Shown: positions 1 to 6,739, counted from the first letter of the stretch. The stretch is 19,928 nt of DNA from Bacteroidales bacterium UBA1628 (GCA_002321335.1 DCMG01000130.1:1-19928); one strand, 5' to 3'. The notes: generated by a model from the letters alone, not told the origin. Made by a program: numbers and translations.

Positions 1-3
1 GTT

Positions 4-240
4 ATGGAGTACAAAGTAAGTAAAGAGACCGCAGAATTGGTCAGATCCTATGACCTTTTAGGCGAGACGTTAACCCACCTACACCACGGGTTGAGCGAGA
101 TGTATTCAGACACACAGGTAGAAGAAATGATTGATGAGGGAATAACCCCGCTTATCATAAAACTTCAATCTGTAGTGATGGATTGGGTACAGGCTTCAAT
201 AATGAACAATCGGGGGCTATTGAACGGTGATAAGATATAA
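4..240 (+). CDS. Small acidic hypothetical protein, possibly 5'-truncated by the window edge
   Basis: I do not recognise this 78-residue product. It reads as a soluble, mostly helical, acidic protein with no signal peptide, membrane segment or catalytic motif; one stretch has two adjacent histidines near residues 27-28. The frame is open through the first three bases of the window, so the true start may lie upstream and the ATG at 4 may be internal. It is visibly richer in A and T than the genes to its right. It sits on the 3' side of a tRNA-Leu gene, next to a tandem repeat and a strong terminator, which suggests cargo at the end of an integrated element. That origin is inference; the function is unknown. 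Confidence 0.6.
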   Translation: MEYKVSKETAELVRSYDLLGETLTHLHHGLSEMYSDTQVEEMIDEGITPLIIKLQSVVMDWVQASIMNNRGLLNGDKI

Positions 241-334
241 CCCAGCGACAGGAGGGGAGGGGGCTTCAAATCTCTTTGCCGATCCTTTCCAAGACCACGA
301 CCCCAGTCACGGAGACGCGAGTGCTGAAAAATAG
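227..334 (+). CDS. Possible 35-codon small ORF overlapping the end of the preceding gene
   Basis: A GTG-initiated frame overlaps the last 14 bases of the preceding gene and runs to a TAG at 332-334. The product would be hydrophilic, rich in Gly, Asp, His and Ser, with no hydrophobic segment. There is no clear ribosome binding site, so translation would depend on coupling to the upstream gene. The frame could also be the tail of a longer coding region broken by a frameshift. Its stop codon lies within the first copy of a 10-base tandem repeat. No family is recognised, and a chance ORF is a real possibility. Confidence 0.25.
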   Translation: MIRYNPATGGEGASNLFADPFQDHDPSHGDASAEK

Positions 335-352
335 TACACCTTTAGTACACCT
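332..352 (+). repeat. Tandem pair of TAGTACACCT with an 11-base period
   Basis: The 10-mer TAGTACACCT occurs at 332-341 and again at 343-352, separated by one T. The 11-base period places both copies on the same face of the helix. Paired short sites of this kind near the 3' end of a tRNA gene resemble recombinase or excisionase binding sites. The sequence shows only the repeat; the role is inferred from location. Confidence 0.6.
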
Positions 353-360
353 AAGACAAA

Positions 361-400
361 AAGAAAACCCCCTTAATCAAGTAATTAAGGGGGTTTTCTT
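361..400. terminator. Perfect 17-bp bidirectional terminator hairpin
   Basis: Bases 361-377 and 384-400 are perfect reverse complements (17 bp) around a 6-base loop, CAAGTA. The stem has a C5/G5 core flanked by A/T-rich ends, so transcription in either direction ends in a U-rich tract. It begins 2 nt past the 3' end of tRNA-Leu and would terminate that minus-strand transcript. It could equally stop plus-strand transcription coming from the small genes on the left. Confidence 0.85.
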
Positions 401-401
401 G

Positions 402-481
402 TGCGGGTGAAGGGACTCGAACCCATACGCTTGCGCACCAGATCCTAAGTCTGGCTTGTCTACCAATTTCAACACACCCGC
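402..481 (-). tRNA. tRNA-Leu (anticodon UAG)
   Basis: On the minus strand the acceptor stem GCGGGTG pairs perfectly with CACCCGC. The D-loop contains the GG pair. The anticodon stem CCAGA/TCTGG encloses the loop CTTAGGA with anticodon TAG, and the T-loop is TTCGAGT. A short variable arm lies between the anticodon and T stems, as in class II tRNAs. The gene starts with the usual leucine GCGGG. No CCA is encoded (the 3' bases read A then CA), so CCA must be added after transcription. The second pair of the T stem appears to be a T-T mismatch. A consensus promoter lies about 95 nt upstream and a hairpin terminator immediately downstream. Confidence 0.95.
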
Positions 482-576
482 AAGGCCTTTCGGCGGGGGA
501 ATCTAGATGATGATAGGGATTCCGCAGGGAGGTCGGGCGATTGGAAGCTGCCTTCGCTCCGAGTCCGAAAGGATTG

Positions 577-607
577 CAAAGATAACTGAAATCTGTTAAT
601 ATTCAAA
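577..607 (-). promoter_or_regulatory. Bacteroidota-type promoter for tRNA-Leu
   Basis: Reading the minus strand, TTTG (607-604) is followed after 19 nt by TATCTTTG (584-577). This matches the TTTG / TAnnTTTG consensus at both elements. Transcription should start near 570 and run about 90 nt to the tRNA 5' end. The rest of 482-715 contains only an imperfect hairpin at 670-691 without a U-tract, a weak candidate for the 3' end of the AsmA-like gene. Confidence 0.8.
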
Positions 608-715
608 TATTATTTGCCGGTTTGACATGATGATCACTCCGGCTGCCTTTGCGACCGACTGAGATTATCTGCAAGGAATGTTGTTCCTGCAAGTTCGGCG
701 ACCAGCATAGTTGGG

Positions 716-3700
716 CTATTGTCCGGCATCGTCGGCGTTGGTTGCGACCTTCTCAAGAACAGCGAGAGCCTTCTTCTCATCGGCGGAGAGGTCTTCGGTC
801 AGAGTGGAGGAATAGTCAATCTCTTTCTTCTTGTTCTCTATGGCCTCCTGGGACAATTCTGTTTGCTTGAGTGCCTGCTCCACGCCTTTCTCGAATATGT
901 TGTGTATGGCGTTTGTGAGGTTCAGCGTCAGGCTGTTGACCTGATCGTCGAACAGAGGGATGTTGCGGCTCTTGTATTTTGTCTTGCCGAGTTTCCATTT
1001 CCAGTCGTCGAACGAGCCGTTGAGGTTGATGCCGAACTTGAACGGGACAGGGGATTTGAGGGCGGAGAGATGGTACTTGAACTTCTGGTCGAACCCTTGA
1101 AGGCCGCTTGCCGCTATCGAGTAGCGGTCGATGTTCAGAAGGAACGGAAATATCTCCAACTGGTTGTCCTTGATGATGCCTCTGATGGACAAAGATTCGA
1201 TGTGTGTGGAATCTTTATCTTTGAACATCAATGTTTTGCGAAGTTTATTCAAATCCTCGCTCTCGGACAGGGAAAGATCCTTGCCGTCAATCTTCACTAT
1301 TCCGCTCAAAGTTGGAATCACAATATTCATGGATGTGTCGATCGCGCTTGTGGCGGCTATCTCGCAGTCGAGAAGTCCCTTGAAAGACTTGAGCATCGGC
1401 ACAATGCTGTCCACGGCAGGGAAGAGTTGGATGACTTTCTCCGCCGTGATGCCGGCCAGGGTGAGGTCGAAACCGGCTTTGAGGTCTTTCTTGGTGCGGG
1501 TGGAGTAGAATCCTTCCAGATAGACATCGCCCATATTCGTCGTGGCCAATGTGTTGGTGGCCTGAAGGCAGCGTTCCTTCATCACAAGGTCGGAGGCGAC
1601 CCACGTTGTCTCAAGATTTGAATATCTGATCTTGTTCGCAGCCAAAGAGACCTTGGCGTTGAGGTTGGCCGGCAGTACGATAAGTGATGTCGTGACGGTG
1701 GTGTCTGTGGCTGTCTGCTCCTTGACCGAATTGAGGTAATCATCGTCGTCAACGCTAGAGAGCGCAGTGTTGTGGCCTGAAGGAGTGAAGTTCTTTCCGG
1801 AGTTGAGGGCTATGAGAATCTCGTTCACGTCAATCACGTCCGAGGATATTCCAAGATCCAGATTTAGTCTGCCTTTGCCGGTTGTGAGGAGCCTTTTCAG
1901 ACCTGAAAGCCGACCTTTGGCTGAAATGTCGGACGCTCCTGAGCTCAGCGACAATTCTTTCAGGTCGATTCTGTTGTTGGAGAAACTTCCGCTGAATCCG
2001 GTGATTTTGTTGTCAAGAGGATAGTACGGCGAGATGACAATGCCTTCTGCCAGATTGATGTCTCCGGTGATGTCCCAGTTCTTGACATAGTCCACGATTG
2101 ATTCTCCAAGCTGGATCCTGATGTCGTTCTTCTCGAAATCCTTCTCGGAAAGATAGTCCGGCAAGTCGGCTCCGGCACGTCTGCTGAACGCTTTCCGGAA
2201 CAGAGAATCTCTTTTGACTCCAGGATAAACCCTTTGCAATGAGTCCAGAAGATGTTTCCGGCGGATCTGTCTCTCGACTGAATTCGGATGCGCCGCTACG
2301 GCCAGTCTTGCATCCTGTACGGAGAACCGGTTGACACCTTCCCGAAGCGTTATCTTCTTGTTCTTGCTGGACAGACTGAGGAAAGGCACGGTGTGCTTGC
2401 CAATCAGATTCTGACTCAGTTTGAATGTGTTGGCGGAACCGATCGCACCGACGAAGCACGAGTCAAGATCCATCATCCCGATGGAGGAGACGTCCAGATG
2501 GCCGTGAAGCGGATGCCTGTCCGGTTTCCCGGCCATGGGCTCTTCCGCATTATGGGCAGACAGGCTCAGGCCGGTGCCGCGGATGAAGGTCGATTTGCCA
2601 TATTCAGCGAACACGCTGTCAACCGCGACCACCAGACCGGAGTGCTTGTGACCGTGCTCTCCGTGCCCGTCATGATCATCCTCGTCATGGCTGTACGTGC
2701 CGAGGCTGATGTCCGTGTGCCCGATGTAGGCGAAAAGTGTGTCTTTCGGAATGCTGATCTGGATTCCGTTGCTCTCCAGGAGCCCTTCCAGCCCGATTTC
2801 AGAGAAGTTGAACAAATCCAGTTGGGAAAGCCGAAATCCTCCCTCAATGATGCCTTCGAGGTCTCCGTGGGCGGTCAGGCCGAGGCTGTCAGGAAGATAT
2901 GTGGCTAAAGAATCCAGTACGAAATGGAGATCTGAACTGATGTCGAACAGAGGGTCTCCTCCCAGCAAATCATCCGCCGTGCCACTCAACGTCACTTTCA
3001 TTCCGCCTACACTGAAGCAGAAATCCGGAATCTCGGCGCTCAGTTTCCCGTCATCGCTCTTTGCCGTTATGTCCAGATCGAACCGTCCGTCACCGTCGAT
3101 TCCTTCCCATCCGATCTTGGAGTCCGGCACTTGAATCTGCATGGAAAGAGGAGGAAGCTTTCCGGTACTTTTGTCGTAGGAACCATCACATGAGGCTTTT
3201 ACAGAGAGCAACGCGTCCGTCCGCAATTTTTTCAGGATCGGAAAATTCTTTCCGAAAAATTCGGCGAGTTCACTGACAGAGGCTTTTTCCGTCGCCAAGG
3301 ACGCTTTTATCAGAATGTCTTTCCCAGAGAAGTCGGCCTTCCCGCTGGCGGTCAACCCTAAGGTCGCGACATGCGCCTTCATATTCTCCACCGTCACCCG
3401 TTTTTTGTCAAGTTCCGGGAATATGTCCCCTTTGATCTCGACGGGAATCGACATCCTGCCGGACGACCTCAATCCCAGAAACAGACGGGATGAAAGGTCC
3501 ACATCAAAGTGCCCTATGCGCTCTTTGATTCCAAGCCGCCCAACACCAATGGCCACCGTGTCAGCCGGAAGCCGTCCCGCCACAAATAGCGAGTCCATCT
3601 CCAGACTCACCCTCCCGATCTTACCTCTCCTTGCGTTGTAATGACCTTTCGCGGTCAGTTTTTTCAGGGATATGCAGCCGAATATGGTGTCAGAGGGGTT

Positions 3701-4288
3701 CGTGTAGACAACGAACGGCCTCCCGTCCAGACTAACCTTGCCGATGGAGATTGGGGGCAGCGTGCCGGACGTAGTGTCATTGTCTTCCTTGGCGGAACCA
3801 TCTCCGAACATCTTCCAGTTCGCCGAGGTCGAATCGTACTGGCGGGCGAAAATCCTTGGGTGATCCAGCATCGCATGGCGGATCCGTATTCTGCCGGCCA
3901 CCGCCGCAAGGTAATTGACTGAAATTGACAACTTCCTGAAATGCGCCAAAGTGTCGGCCGCTTCTCCGCGACCAGAGTCGAGCAGGTAGCCTCCCGGGGC
4001 ATCAAGCGAGTCGAAGGCTGAGAACCTGTCGTGAGGGTAGGTGATGGAAAAATTGTCTATCGTGACGTTGAGGTTCGGAAAGCTCCTGAACATGGAAGCC
4101 TTGATGCCGGAGAACGAGACGTCCCCGTCAACATATTCCTTGGCTGCGTCATTGACGATGCGTGTCAGCACTTTGGAATTCAACGCGATCTGCAGGACGA
4201 TGACAATCACCGCCCATATTCCCATAATTATCCATAGTACCGGCTTTAACCAGCGCCACGCTCCACGTTTGAGGATTTCCTTTTTCAT
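716..4288 (-). CDS. AsmA-like envelope protein (AsmA/YhdP/TamB superfamily)
   Basis: The product has 1190 residues. A basic N-terminus is followed by one membrane anchor (about residues 14-36), then a long periplasmic region of repeated amphipathic beta-type segments, and a charged, helical, lysine/glutamate-rich C-terminus (about the last 65 residues). This architecture and length fit large Bacteroidota AsmA-like proteins, whose superfamily is thought to form hydrophobic grooves carrying lipids between the inner and outer membrane or to help outer-membrane assembly. A histidine-rich insert lies at residues 534-549. I chose the ATG at 4288 because an upstream in-frame ATG (4375) would overlap the end of rpsU and its terminator, whereas the -7 box at 4295-4302 lies just before 4288. 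Family assignment is good; the substrate is unknown. Confidence 0.85.
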   Translation of the reverse strand: MKKEILKRGAWRWLKPVLWIIMGIWAVIVIVLQIALNSKVLTRIVNDAAKEYVDGDVSFSGIKASMFRSFPNLNVTIDNFSITYPHDRFSAFDSLDAPGGYLLDSGRGEAADTLAHFRKLSISVNYLAAVAGRIRIRHAMLDHPRIFARQYDSTSANWKMFGDGSAKEDNDTTSGTLPPISIGKVSLDGRPFVVYTNPSDTIFGCISLKKLTAKGHYNARRGKIGRVSLEMDSLFVAGRLPADTVAIGVGRLGIKERIGHFDVDLSSRLFLGLRSSGRMSIPVEIKGDIFPELDKKRVTVENMKAHVATLGLTASGKADFSGKDILIKASLATEKASVSELAEFFGKNFPILKKLRTDALLSVKASCDGSYDKSTGKLPPLSMQIQVPDSKIGWEGIDGDGRFDLDITAKSDDGKLSAEIPDFCFSVGGMKVTLSGTADDLLGGDPLFDISSDLHFVLDSLATYLPDSLGLTAHGDLEGIIEGGFRLSQLDLFNFSEIGLEGLLESNGIQISIPKDTLFAYIGHTDISLGTYSHDEDDHDGHGEHGHKHSGLVVAVDSVFAEYGKSTFIRGTGLSLSAHNAEEPMAGKPDRHPLHGHLDVSSIGMMDLDSCFVGAIGSANTFKLSQNLIGKHTVPFLSLSSKNKKITLREGVNRFSVQDARLAVAAHPNSVERQIRRKHLLDSLQRVYPGVKRDSLFRKAFSRRAGADLPDYLSEKDFEKNDIRIQLGESIVDYVKNWDITGDINLAEGIVISPYYPLDNKITGFSGSFSNNRIDLKELSLSSGASDISAKGRLSGLKRLLTTGKGRLNLDLGISSDVIDVNEILIALNSGKNFTPSGHNTALSSVDDDDYLNSVKEQTATDTTVTTSLIVLPANLNAKVSLAANKIRYSNLETTWVASDLVMKERCLQATNTLATTNMGDVYLEGFYSTRTKKDLKAGFDLTLAGITAEKVIQLFPAVDSIVPMLKSFKGLLDCEIAATSAIDTSMNIVIPTLSGIVKIDGKDLSLSESEDLNKLRKTLMFKDKDSTHIESLSIRGIIKDNQLEIFPFLLNIDRYSIAASGLQGFDQKFKYHLSALKSPVPFKFGINLNGSFDDWKWKLGKTKYKSRNIPLFDDQVNSLTLNLTNAIHNIFEKGVEQALKQTELSQEAIENKKKEIDYSSTLTEDLSADEKKALAVLEKVATNADDAGQ

Positions 4289-4294
4289 AGTTCG

Positions 4295-4302
4295 CAAATA
4301 TA
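4295..4302 (-). promoter_or_regulatory. -7 box of the AsmA-like gene, nearly leaderless
   Basis: TATATTTG on the minus strand matches TAnnTTTG exactly and ends only 6 nt before the ATG at 4288, so the mRNA leader would be almost absent. No TTTG is seen at the -33 distance, which falls inside the rpsU terminator stem. The promoter is therefore incomplete by consensus. Confidence 0.5.
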
Positions 4303-4304
4303 AT

Positions 4305-4335
4305 AAAAAATCGGGCCGCACTGCTTGGCGGTCCG
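4305..4335 (-). terminator. Rho-independent terminator of rpsU
   Basis: On the minus strand CGGACCGC (4335-4328) pairs with GCGGCCCG (4319-4312) with one mismatch around an 8-base loop, followed by ATTTTTT. It lies 26 nt past the rpsU stop codon and separates rpsU from the AsmA-like gene. Confidence 0.8.
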
Positions 4336-4361
4336 ACTGGATTTTCATTGTAAGATATTTC

Positions 4362-4556
4362 TTACTGCTCGTCAAGCAGCTGGAGGTGCTGAACGTAGAT
4401 GGCCTTCAACTTCGCGGCTCTCTTCTTTACGGAAGGCTTCTCGAAGTTCTTGCGGGCGCGGAGCTCGCGGATGGCGCCGGTCTTCTCGAATTTCCTCTTG
4501 AATTTCTTCAGAGCCCTTTCGATGTTCTCGCCTTCCTTGATAGGAACTATGATCAT
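4362..4556 (-). CDS. rpsU: Small-subunit ribosomal protein bS21
   Basis: The 64-residue product begins MIIVPIKEGENIERALKKF and is highly basic, matching bS21 throughout in sequence and size. bS21 binds the 30S platform near the 3' end of 16S rRNA, next to the anti-SD. The gene is monocistronic: it has its own consensus promoter, a leader of about 85 nt with a hairpin, and a terminator. It is preceded by a 10-base perfect complement to the anti-SD, unusual for this phylum. In Flavobacterium johnsoniae, loss of bS21 has been reported to free the anti-SD and favour SD-led mRNAs including rpsU, so autoregulation is a reasonable inference here. Confidence 0.97.
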   Translation of the reverse strand: MIIVPIKEGENIERALKKFKRKFEKTGAIRELRARKNFEKPSVKKRAAKLKAIYVQHLQLLDEQ

Positions 4557-4567
4557 AATGCTTTTAC

Positions 4568-4577
4568 CACCTCCTTT
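4568..4577 (-). promoter_or_regulatory. Extended Shine-Dalgarno sequence of rpsU
   Basis: AAAGGAGGTG on the minus strand is complementary over 10 bases to the expected 3' end of 16S rRNA. Thirteen bases separate GGAGG from the ATG, slightly more than usual. No other gene in the window has a match this long. Confidence 0.85.
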
Positions 4578-4588
4578 TTTTCTTAAAA

Positions 4589-4628
4589 CTTGGGAATATC
4601 CCGGCGATTTGTCCGATAAATTTCCAAG
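4589..4628 (-). promoter_or_regulatory. Stem-loop in the rpsU leader
   Basis: In the minus-strand transcript CTTGG (4628-4624) can pair with CCAAG (4593-4589), extended by an A/T-rich stem and an inner CGG/CCG pair. It sits between the predicted start of transcription and the SD. A regulatory role, for example exposing the SD, is inference. Confidence 0.4.
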
Positions 4629-4646
4629 CGCTCTCTAAAGCGGGTG

Positions 4647-4679
4647 CAAAGATAGGAAAAAAATGTTAATTTTGTCAAA
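4647..4679 (-). promoter_or_regulatory. rpsU promoter
   Basis: On the minus strand TTTG (4679-4676) is followed after 21 nt by TATCTTTG (4654-4647). The first transcribed bases (CACCCGCTTT) are identical to those of the strong promoter at the right end of the window. Confidence 0.8.
4667..4674 (+). promoter_or_regulatory. Possible -7 box for the AAA ATPase gene
   Basis: TAATTTTG fits TAnnTTTG and would place the start of transcription about 16 nt before the ATG at 4697. No matching -33 TTTG is visible. The box adjoins the -33 element of the divergent rpsU promoter, within TTTTG-T-CAAAA (4670-4680), so the two promoters would compete or be co-regulated. Confidence 0.4.
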
Positions 4680-4696
4680 ACAAAAATGTTATTTCG

Positions 4697-5854
4697 ATGG
4701 ACAGCCCGTTTTTGTACAACAGATATGTGACAGGACAACACTTCATCGGCCGGAAGGAAGATTGTGCCATACTTGGTAACCTTTTGGCTCAGAGCGAGAA
4801 TGTGGTGATAGGGGAGCCGTTCGGAGCCGGCAAGAAATCCCTTGTCCACCAAGTTTTCACAAAAATGAAAGTGAACGGTGACAAGTTCACGGTCGGAGAG
4901 ATGACAGCCTTGGACATCAGGGAAGGAGAAGAGTTTGTCAAAAGACTCGGAGCCGCTGTCATCCGGCTTGTGGCCTCAACTCCTGATGAGTATGAGATGA
5001 TAGTCTCAAGGCATCTTGAAGGTACACATTTCGTGTTTGACCGTAAAGCGTTCTCGGACATGGACACCATTCTTTCCACAAACTGGGATCTGGATGACAA
5101 GGATCTCAAGGCCGTCCTCAGGCTGCCTTATGCCTTTGCGGCGGAGAGGGGAGAGAAAACGTTCATGATCATCGATGAATTCCAGAATCTCGATCTGGCC
5201 GATGACGGCGAGCGTATCTTCAGACTGATGGAGGAAGTGATGGATGAAGCCAAGGCGGAAGGTTTGAAGATCTTTTCATATATATTCATAGGCTCTCAGG
5301 TCAATGCGATGGAGGATATATTCATAAAGAGGCATTTCTTCTATCGCCGCGCCACACGGTTGAAACTCGGCAGAGTGGATGAGAGGGAGATAGTGGAGCA
5401 CATCATCAAGGGCTTCCTCGCGAGCGGAAAGGTCATCGACAGAGACCTGATCAGCGGAGCCTGCCGTCTGTTCAAATGCAACCTCTTTTACATCAATCAT
5501 TTCACGTCTATCTGCGACTCTTTGTCGAAAGGCTACATAATGGAACCGGTCCTGCTGGAGGCTTTGGCTACCGTCATCGCCATCAACCGCGGCCGCTTCA
5601 TCTCGATGATGAACGACCTCACCACGTTCCAAGTCAGTCTGCTCAAGGCGATCATCGATGGTTATTCCAAGTTCAGCACTGCGGAGGTAATCCGGAAATA
5701 TTCCCTGAACTCGTCTGCCAATGTGCGCCGCCTCAAGGACGCTCTGATGAAGAAGGAAATCTTGACTTTTGTAGGCGAGGACGCGAAACCAGTGATCCTC
5801 GACCCTCTGTTCGAGTACTGGCTCAGAAACTACTATTTCAAAAAGAATCAATAA
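4697..5854 (+). CDS. AAA-type ATPase with winged-helix C-terminus, degenerate Walker A
   Basis: This 385-residue protein resembles the ATPase_2-like 'ATP-binding protein' family common in Bacteroidota and archaea. The N-terminus carries the family's GR-E-type segment (FIGRKEDC, residues 16-23). The P-loop region is GEPFGAGKKS (39-48), where related proteins normally have GxxxxGK[ST]; both the first glycine and the Thr/Ser after lysine are displaced. Walker B is intact (FMIIDEFQN, D160-E161). The C-terminal 100 residues look like a winged helix ending in the typical ExWLRNYYF-like tail. The cellular role of the family is poorly known. The start is preceded by A/T-rich sequence without an SD, and 69 nt separate the stop from the sirtuin gene. 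Confidence 0.75.
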   Translation: MDSPFLYNRYVTGQHFIGRKEDCAILGNLLAQSENVVIGEPFGAGKKSLVHQVFTKMKVNGDKFTVGEMTALDIREGEEFVKRLGAAVIRLVASTPDEYEMIVSRHLEGTHFVFDRKAFSDMDTILSTNWDLDDKDLKAVLRLPYAFAAERGEKTFMIIDEFQNLDLADDGERIFRLMEEVMDEAKAEGLKIFSYIFIGSQVNAMEDIFIKRHFFYRRATRLKLGRVDEREIVEHIIKGFLASGKVIDRDLISGACRLFKCNLFYINHFTSICDSLSKGYIMEPVLLEALATVIAINRGRFISMMNDLTTFQVSLLKAIIDGYSKFSTAEVIRKYSLNSSANVRRLKDALMKKEILTFVGEDAKPVILDPLFEYWLRNYYFKKNQ

Positions 5855-5923
5855 TTTACGAATATCCTATCTCGCAGTGGGCTTTAGATGACTGCCGGCA
5901 AGATGAAACGGAGAAATGAATAT

Positions 5924-6643
5924 ATGAACTCAGCGAAAAAGAAGATAGCCGTTTTGACCGGCGCCGGGGTGAGCGCCGAGAGCGGTCTCAGCACATTCAG
6001 GGGCAACAACGGCCTTTGGGGTGAATATGATCCCGAAGAGGTCGCGTCGATCCAGGGTTGGTATCGCAACCGGGAACTGGTCCTGAATTTCTACAATGGT
6101 CTGCGCAAGAGGCTCAGCGAGGTGAAACCGAACGCCGCCCATTATGCCATTGCCGACCTTGAGAAGGAATATTCAGTGACGGTCATCACCCAAAATGTTG
6201 ACAATCTGCACGAAAGGGCCGGGAGCACAAGGGTTCTGCACCTCCATGGCGAGGCCACGAAGGTGCGTCCCGAGGACGGTGAATATGACCGGACATATTC
6301 AGAGAAAGAGGTCATCGACATTGGATACGGCGAGGTTCATCTTGGGGACAAGGCTCCGAACGGCAGCCAGTTGCGTCCGCACATCGTCTTCTTCGGCGAA
6401 GCTGTCCCGAACATCGAGAAGGCCATTGACATCGTCTCCGCCGCTGACATCATGCTGATCGTCGGCACGTCCCTGAACGTTTACCCCGCCGCGGGTCTGT
6501 ACCGCTATGCCTCCAACGGAGTCCCGATTTACTTGATTGATCCCGAAGACGTCGCTGTCCATGATCCGCGCATCACGCATATCCGTGAGGTCGCCACGAA
6601 GGGCATGGAAACCTTCCGCGGTTTGCTGTCGGAGTCCAAGTAA
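5924..6643 (+). CDS. cobB: Zinc-less SIR2-family NAD-dependent protein deacylase (CobB-like)
   Basis: The 239-residue product has the sirtuin NAD site GAGVSAESGLSTFR (residues 13-26), TQNVDNLH (Q90, N91, D93), catalytic His108 in HLHGE, and the GTSLNVYPAAG loop. Sirtuins use NAD to remove acyl groups from lysines. The protein contains no cysteine at all, so the Cys4 zinc site of most sirtuins is absent. In the acyl pocket, E. coli CobB has Tyr-x-x-Arg; here Tyr57 is kept but the +3 residue is Leu60 (FYNGLRKRL), with Arg one position later. I chose the ATG at 5924; in-frame ATGs at 5888 and 5903 would add 12 or 7 residues outside the family's usual start. A weak GGAG lies upstream. Confidence 0.9.
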   Translation: MNSAKKKIAVLTGAGVSAESGLSTFRGNNGLWGEYDPEEVASIQGWYRNRELVLNFYNGLRKRLSEVKPNAAHYAIADLEKEYSVTVITQNVDNLHERAGSTRVLHLHGEATKVRPEDGEYDRTYSEKEVIDIGYGEVHLGDKAPNGSQLRPHIVFFGEAVPNIEKAIDIVSAADIMLIVGTSLNVYPAAGLYRYASNGVPIYLIDPEDVAVHDPRITHIREVATKGMETFRGLLSESK

Positions 6644-6678
6644 AGTGGATGTCAGACATTTGGCAAGATGCCGTCATT

Positions 6679-6699
6679 GCCGGTCGAAGCCGGCGTTTT
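6679..6699 (+). terminator. Weak terminator after the sirtuin gene
   Basis: GCCGG (6679-6683) and CCGGC (6690-6694) form a 5-bp stem with a 6-base loop, followed by GTTTT. The stem is short and the U-tract brief, so termination may be partial. Confidence 0.4.
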
Positions 6700-6711
6700 C
6701 AGACAAATCGT

Positions 6712-6719
6712 TATATTTG
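6712..6719 (+). promoter_or_regulatory. -7 box for the M48 protease gene
   Basis: TATATTTG matches TAnnTTTG and lies 20 nt before the ATG at 6740. A clear TTTG at the -33 position is not seen, so only half the promoter is supported. Confidence 0.5.
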
Positions 6720-6739
6720 CATATTCAAATCAAAAAATC

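Noticed and set aside
719..1621. 300-codon open frame on the plus strand
   Set aside because: It is antisense to the AsmA-like gene, has no family resemblance or promoter, and reflects codon bias of the real gene.
4289..4375. N-terminal extension of the AsmA-like gene to the ATG at 4375
   Set aside because: It would overlap rpsU and its terminator, and the -7 box lies downstream of it; the membrane anchor follows the ATG at 4288 naturally.
6668..6739. Upstream start for the M48 protease
   Set aside because: It precedes the -7 box and places residues before a clear lipoprotein signal peptide.
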